Of a stretch of 64,000 nucleotides of DNA, positions 62,240-64,000 are shown one piece after another. The notes under the pieces were generated by a model. That model searched no databases. It was not told where the DNA came from and saw nothing but the letters and a program-made list of their open reading frames with translations. The position numbers were made by a program, and so were the translations under genes. The stretch spans positions 1,550,001 through 1,614,000 of the forward strand of contig CAWGSA010000002.1 in NCBI GenBank assembly GCA_963825175.1. Direction: 5' to 3'. Each line of letters starts with the position of its first letter. Positions within the stretch are counted from its first letter, which is position 1. This DNA comes from DATFTF01 sp963825175. GTDB taxonomy: Bacteria; Acidobacteriota; Thermoanaerobaculia; UBA5066; Gp7-AA6.

Positions 62240-62319
62240 GGAAAGCGGGGAACGGAAAACGGCCGAACCCAGGGACAGGCGCCTTCATCTTCGTTTCCCG
62301 TCTCCCGTTTCCCGGTTCA
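62240..62319. repeat. Inverted heptamer arrays around a palindrome (element H)
   Basis: Left array: ggaaagc, ggggaac, ggaaaac, ggccgaa (62240-62267). Core: palindrome AGGCGCCT near 62277-62284. Right array: cgtttcc, cgtctcc, cgtttcc, cggttca (62292-62319), inverted. The right array contains the stop of the KS gene at 62317, and the left lies ahead of the chain-length-factor-like gene start. Confidence 0.85.
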
Positions 62320-63528
62320 CGCCCGGCCCAGGACCACCACGGAGCTGTTGCCTCCGAAGGCGAAGGAGTTGGACAGGGCCACGCACACGCCGGTATCGCG
62401 GGCTTCGTTGGGGACATAGTCGAGATCGCAGGCCGGGTCCGGGTGCTCGTAATGAATGGTCGGAGGGACTTTTCCGTCGCGCAGGGTGAGGACGGTGGCC
62501 ACCGCCTCGATGCCGCCCGACGCGCACAGGCAGTGGCCGATCATCGACTTGATCGAAGAGACGGGAACGCGCCGCGCGCCGTCTCCGAGCGCGACCTTGA
62601 TCGCCGCCGTCTCCGCCGAGTCGTTCTGCGCGGTGGCGGTGCCGTGCGCGTTGATGTAGCCGACATCGGAGGCGTTCACGCCCGCCGAGTCCAGGGCCGC
62701 TCGAATGGTCCGCGCGCCGGCCGCCCCCGACGGGTCGGGAGCGGTCATGTGATACGCGTCGGAGGTGACCCCGTAGCCGAGAAACTCCGCCAGGATCGGC
62801 GCACCGCGCCGACGCGCCCGCTCGTACTCCTCGAACACCAGGATGCCGGCAGCCTCGCCGATCGACAGCCCCTTGCGGTTCTTGTCGAACGGCCGGCAGG
62901 GATCGGGATCGACCGAGCGCAGCGAGTTGAAGCCGGCGTACGTCAACCGCGCCAGGACGTCGGATCCGCCGGTCAACATGACGTCGGCCAGGCCCGCCAC
63001 GATCGCGTCGTGGGCGTATCCCATGGCGTTGGCGGACGAGGAGCAGGCGGTCGTGATGGTCGACTTCAGGCCCTCCAGCCCGAAATACTGCGCCAGGCGG
63101 TCGGTGATCGCGTCGGGCAGATGGTTCAGGACCTTGGAAGGCCGGTCCCTCTTTCCCTGCAGATGCCGCTCGTAATAAGCCTCCGAGTCGATCAGGCCCG
63201 AGGTGCCTCCTCCCAGGATCACGCCCATGCGCGTCGGGTCCTCGCGTGAGACGTCGAGACCGGACTGGGCCACAGCCTCGCGCGCGGCGGCCAGCCCCAT
63301 GCGATCGGCGCGGGACATGCGCCGCTTCTGAAGCGGCGTCAGGAAATCGTCCGGGATCCTCGGAATCTGGGCCGCCGTCTGCGTCCGATAGTTCGCGGAG
63401 TCGAAGAGCGTGAACTCTCTGATCCCGCATGTCCCTTCCAGCAGAGCCTTCCAGAAATCGGGGATGTTCGTGCCGATCGACGTCACCGCTCCGATGCCGG
63501 TGACGGCGACGCGCCGAGCTTTGTTCAT
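62317..63528 (-). CDS. Beta-ketoacyl-ACP synthase II-type, active (FabF-like)
   Basis: 403 residues from ATG 63528. Catalytic triad present at expected places: Cys162 in TACSSSANAM, His295 in INAHGTAT and His332 in KSMIGHCLCASGG (counted from the start). Cap and gate regions resemble FabF/KS-alpha (RRMSRADRMGLAAAREAVAQ). It condenses acyl chains with malonyl-ACP. With the Cys-less partner next to it and a hotdog thioesterase it makes a minimal type II PKS/aryl polyene-like set, but no ACP or ketoreductase is seen in the window. Confidence 0.88.
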   Translation of the reverse strand: MNKARRVAVTGIGAVTSIGTNIPDFWKALLEGTCGIREFTLFDSANYRTQTAAQIPRIPDDFLTPLQKRRMSRADRMGLAAAREAVAQSGLDVSREDPTRMGVILGGGTSGLIDSEAYYERHLQGKRDRPSKVLNHLPDAITDRLAQYFGLEGLKSTITTACSSSANAMGYAHDAIVAGLADVMLTGGSDVLARLTYAGFNSLRSVDPDPCRPFDKNRKGLSIGEAAGILVFEEYERARRRGAPILAEFLGYGVTSDAYHMTAPDPSGAAGARTIRAALDSAGVNASDVGYINAHGTATAQNDSAETAAIKVALGDGARRVPVSSIKSMIGHCLCASGGIEAVATVLTLRDGKVPPTIHYEHPDPACDLDYVPNEARDTGVCVALSNSFAFGGNSSVVVLGRA

Positions 63529-63561
63529 GTCGGGGACGATTGTGACACAACGCCGATCGTG

Positions 63562-63637
63562 AAACGTCAAACGTCAAACGTCAATCGATTCCGAGACCTC
63601 GCGTGCTTCGTTTGACGTTTCACGTTTGACGCTTTAC
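63562..63637. repeat. Inverted heptamer arrays around a palindrome (element G)
   Basis: Left array: aaacgtc, aaacgtc, aaacgtc (63562-63582). Core includes AATCGATT (63583-63590). Right array: gtttgac, gtttcac, gtttgac, gctttac (63610-63637), inverted. It lies between the KS gene start and the dCMP deaminase gene, about 28 bases before its start. Confidence 0.88.
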
Positions 63638-63664
63638 GAATCCGGTCTCGGGCATAATCCGCCC

Positions 63665-64000
63665 ATGTCCGACCGCGTCGACTGGCACACGTACTTCATG
63701 AACATCGCGCTGCAGGTCGCCACCCGCGCCACCTGCCCCAGAAAGCACGTGGGGGCGGTGATTGTGCGCGACCGCACGATTCTCTCGACCGGCTACAACG
63801 GTTCGATCCGGGGGCTGCCGCACTGCGAGGACGTCGGCTGCCTGATGGAGGAGGGGCATTGCATCGCGACGGTTCACGCCGAGGCCAACGCGATCCTTCA
63901 GGCCGCGCGCAACGGCATCTCGATCGCGGGCGGGGAGATCTACACCACGGCCAGTCCCTGCTGGCCGTGCTTCAAGCTGATCGCCAACGCGGGAATCGCG
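63665..64000 (+). CDS. dCMP deaminase family, 5' part (runs off the window)
   Basis: 112 codons are visible from ATG 63665. TRATCPRKHVGAVIVRDRTI is the first part of a deoxycytidylate deaminase. The zinc motif VHAEANAIL and TTASPCWPCFKLIANAG are both present, so the zinc ligands (His, two Cys) and the Glu proton donor are kept. It converts dCMP to dUMP for dTMP synthesis, or has a ComEB-like role. The end of the gene is beyond 64000. Confidence 0.85.
   Translation, partial: MSDRVDWHTYFMNIALQVATRATCPRKHVGAVIVRDRTILSTGYNGSIRGLPHCEDVGCLMEEGHCIATVHAEANAILQAARNGISIAGGEIYTTASPCWPCFKLIANAGIA

Overview
The window is one piece of a high-GC, Gram-negative bacterial chromosome. Two outer-membrane beta-barrel genes, Tat and Sec exported binding proteins, LemA/HtpX, SMC, a PrsK/PrsR-like regulator pair and a Hanks-type kinase fit a soil or sediment lineage such as Acidobacteriota or a similar phylum. 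The phylum is inferred from general gene style and is not proven. Several genes carry single-base frameshifts (1-217, glcD, the amidohydrolase at 46.9-48.3 kb). This suggests a metagenome or uncorrected assembly, or real decay.

Layout. 1-5.3 kb: 3' end of malate synthase, glycolate oxidase glcDEF, a ketopantoate reductase-like gene (plus strand). 5.5-7.9 kb: a small membrane peptide with its own terminator, L-2-hydroxyglutarate oxidase, 3-hydroxybutyrate dehydrogenase. 7.9-19.1 kb: a long minus-strand run holding a branched-chain-amino-acid-type ABC transporter, a 3-hydroxyisobutyrate/tartronate-semialdehyde dehydrogenase, a sugar/polyol-type ABC transporter and a porin. 19.1-20.0 kb: a graveyard with remnants of an MHS-type permease and of a second acetyl-CoA synthetase 3' end. 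20-28 kb: an acetate/acetylation block with a GNAT plus ADP-forming acyl-CoA synthetase protein (Pat-like), a fused AcuB-AcuC deacetylase, acetyl-CoA synthetase and an OFA-type permease. 28.3-34.2 kb: EAL protein, S4 protein, LOG protein, HtpX/LemA, an orphan DGQHR protein. 34.2-42.8 kb: a candidate peptide-secretion island with a HlyD adaptor, PrsK/PrsR-like kinase and sigma-54 activator, a sigma-54-type promoter in front of a 128-residue protein with an octapeptide repeat tail, then (convergent) an RRE/PqqD-like + M50 protease + HlyD protein, a GAF-GAF-HlyD protein and a STAS protein. 42.9-50 kb: GH63-like glucosidase, two amidohydrolases, tRNA-Thr(CGT), FadL-like porin. 50.4-60.6 kb: giant Ser/Thr kinase with about 15 repeats, its exported partner, SMC, an FHA-Fis protein. 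60.6-64 kb: hotdog thioesterase, KS with no active-site cysteine, complete KS, dCMP deaminase (cut by the window edge).

How the genes work together. glcDEF with malate synthase is a glyoxylate-feeding module. acs, the AcuBC fusion and the Pat-like protein make a self-contained acetylation/deacetylation switch for acetyl-CoA synthetase. The 34-43 kb island looks like a two-component, sigma-54-driven system making and exporting a repetitive cationic peptide.

Two signals run through the whole window. First, gene boundaries repeatedly carry short heptamer (once octamer) tandem arrays, usually as inverted pairs around a small palindromic core (nine loci). Second, many operon joints are exact GTGA or ATGA stop/start overlaps.
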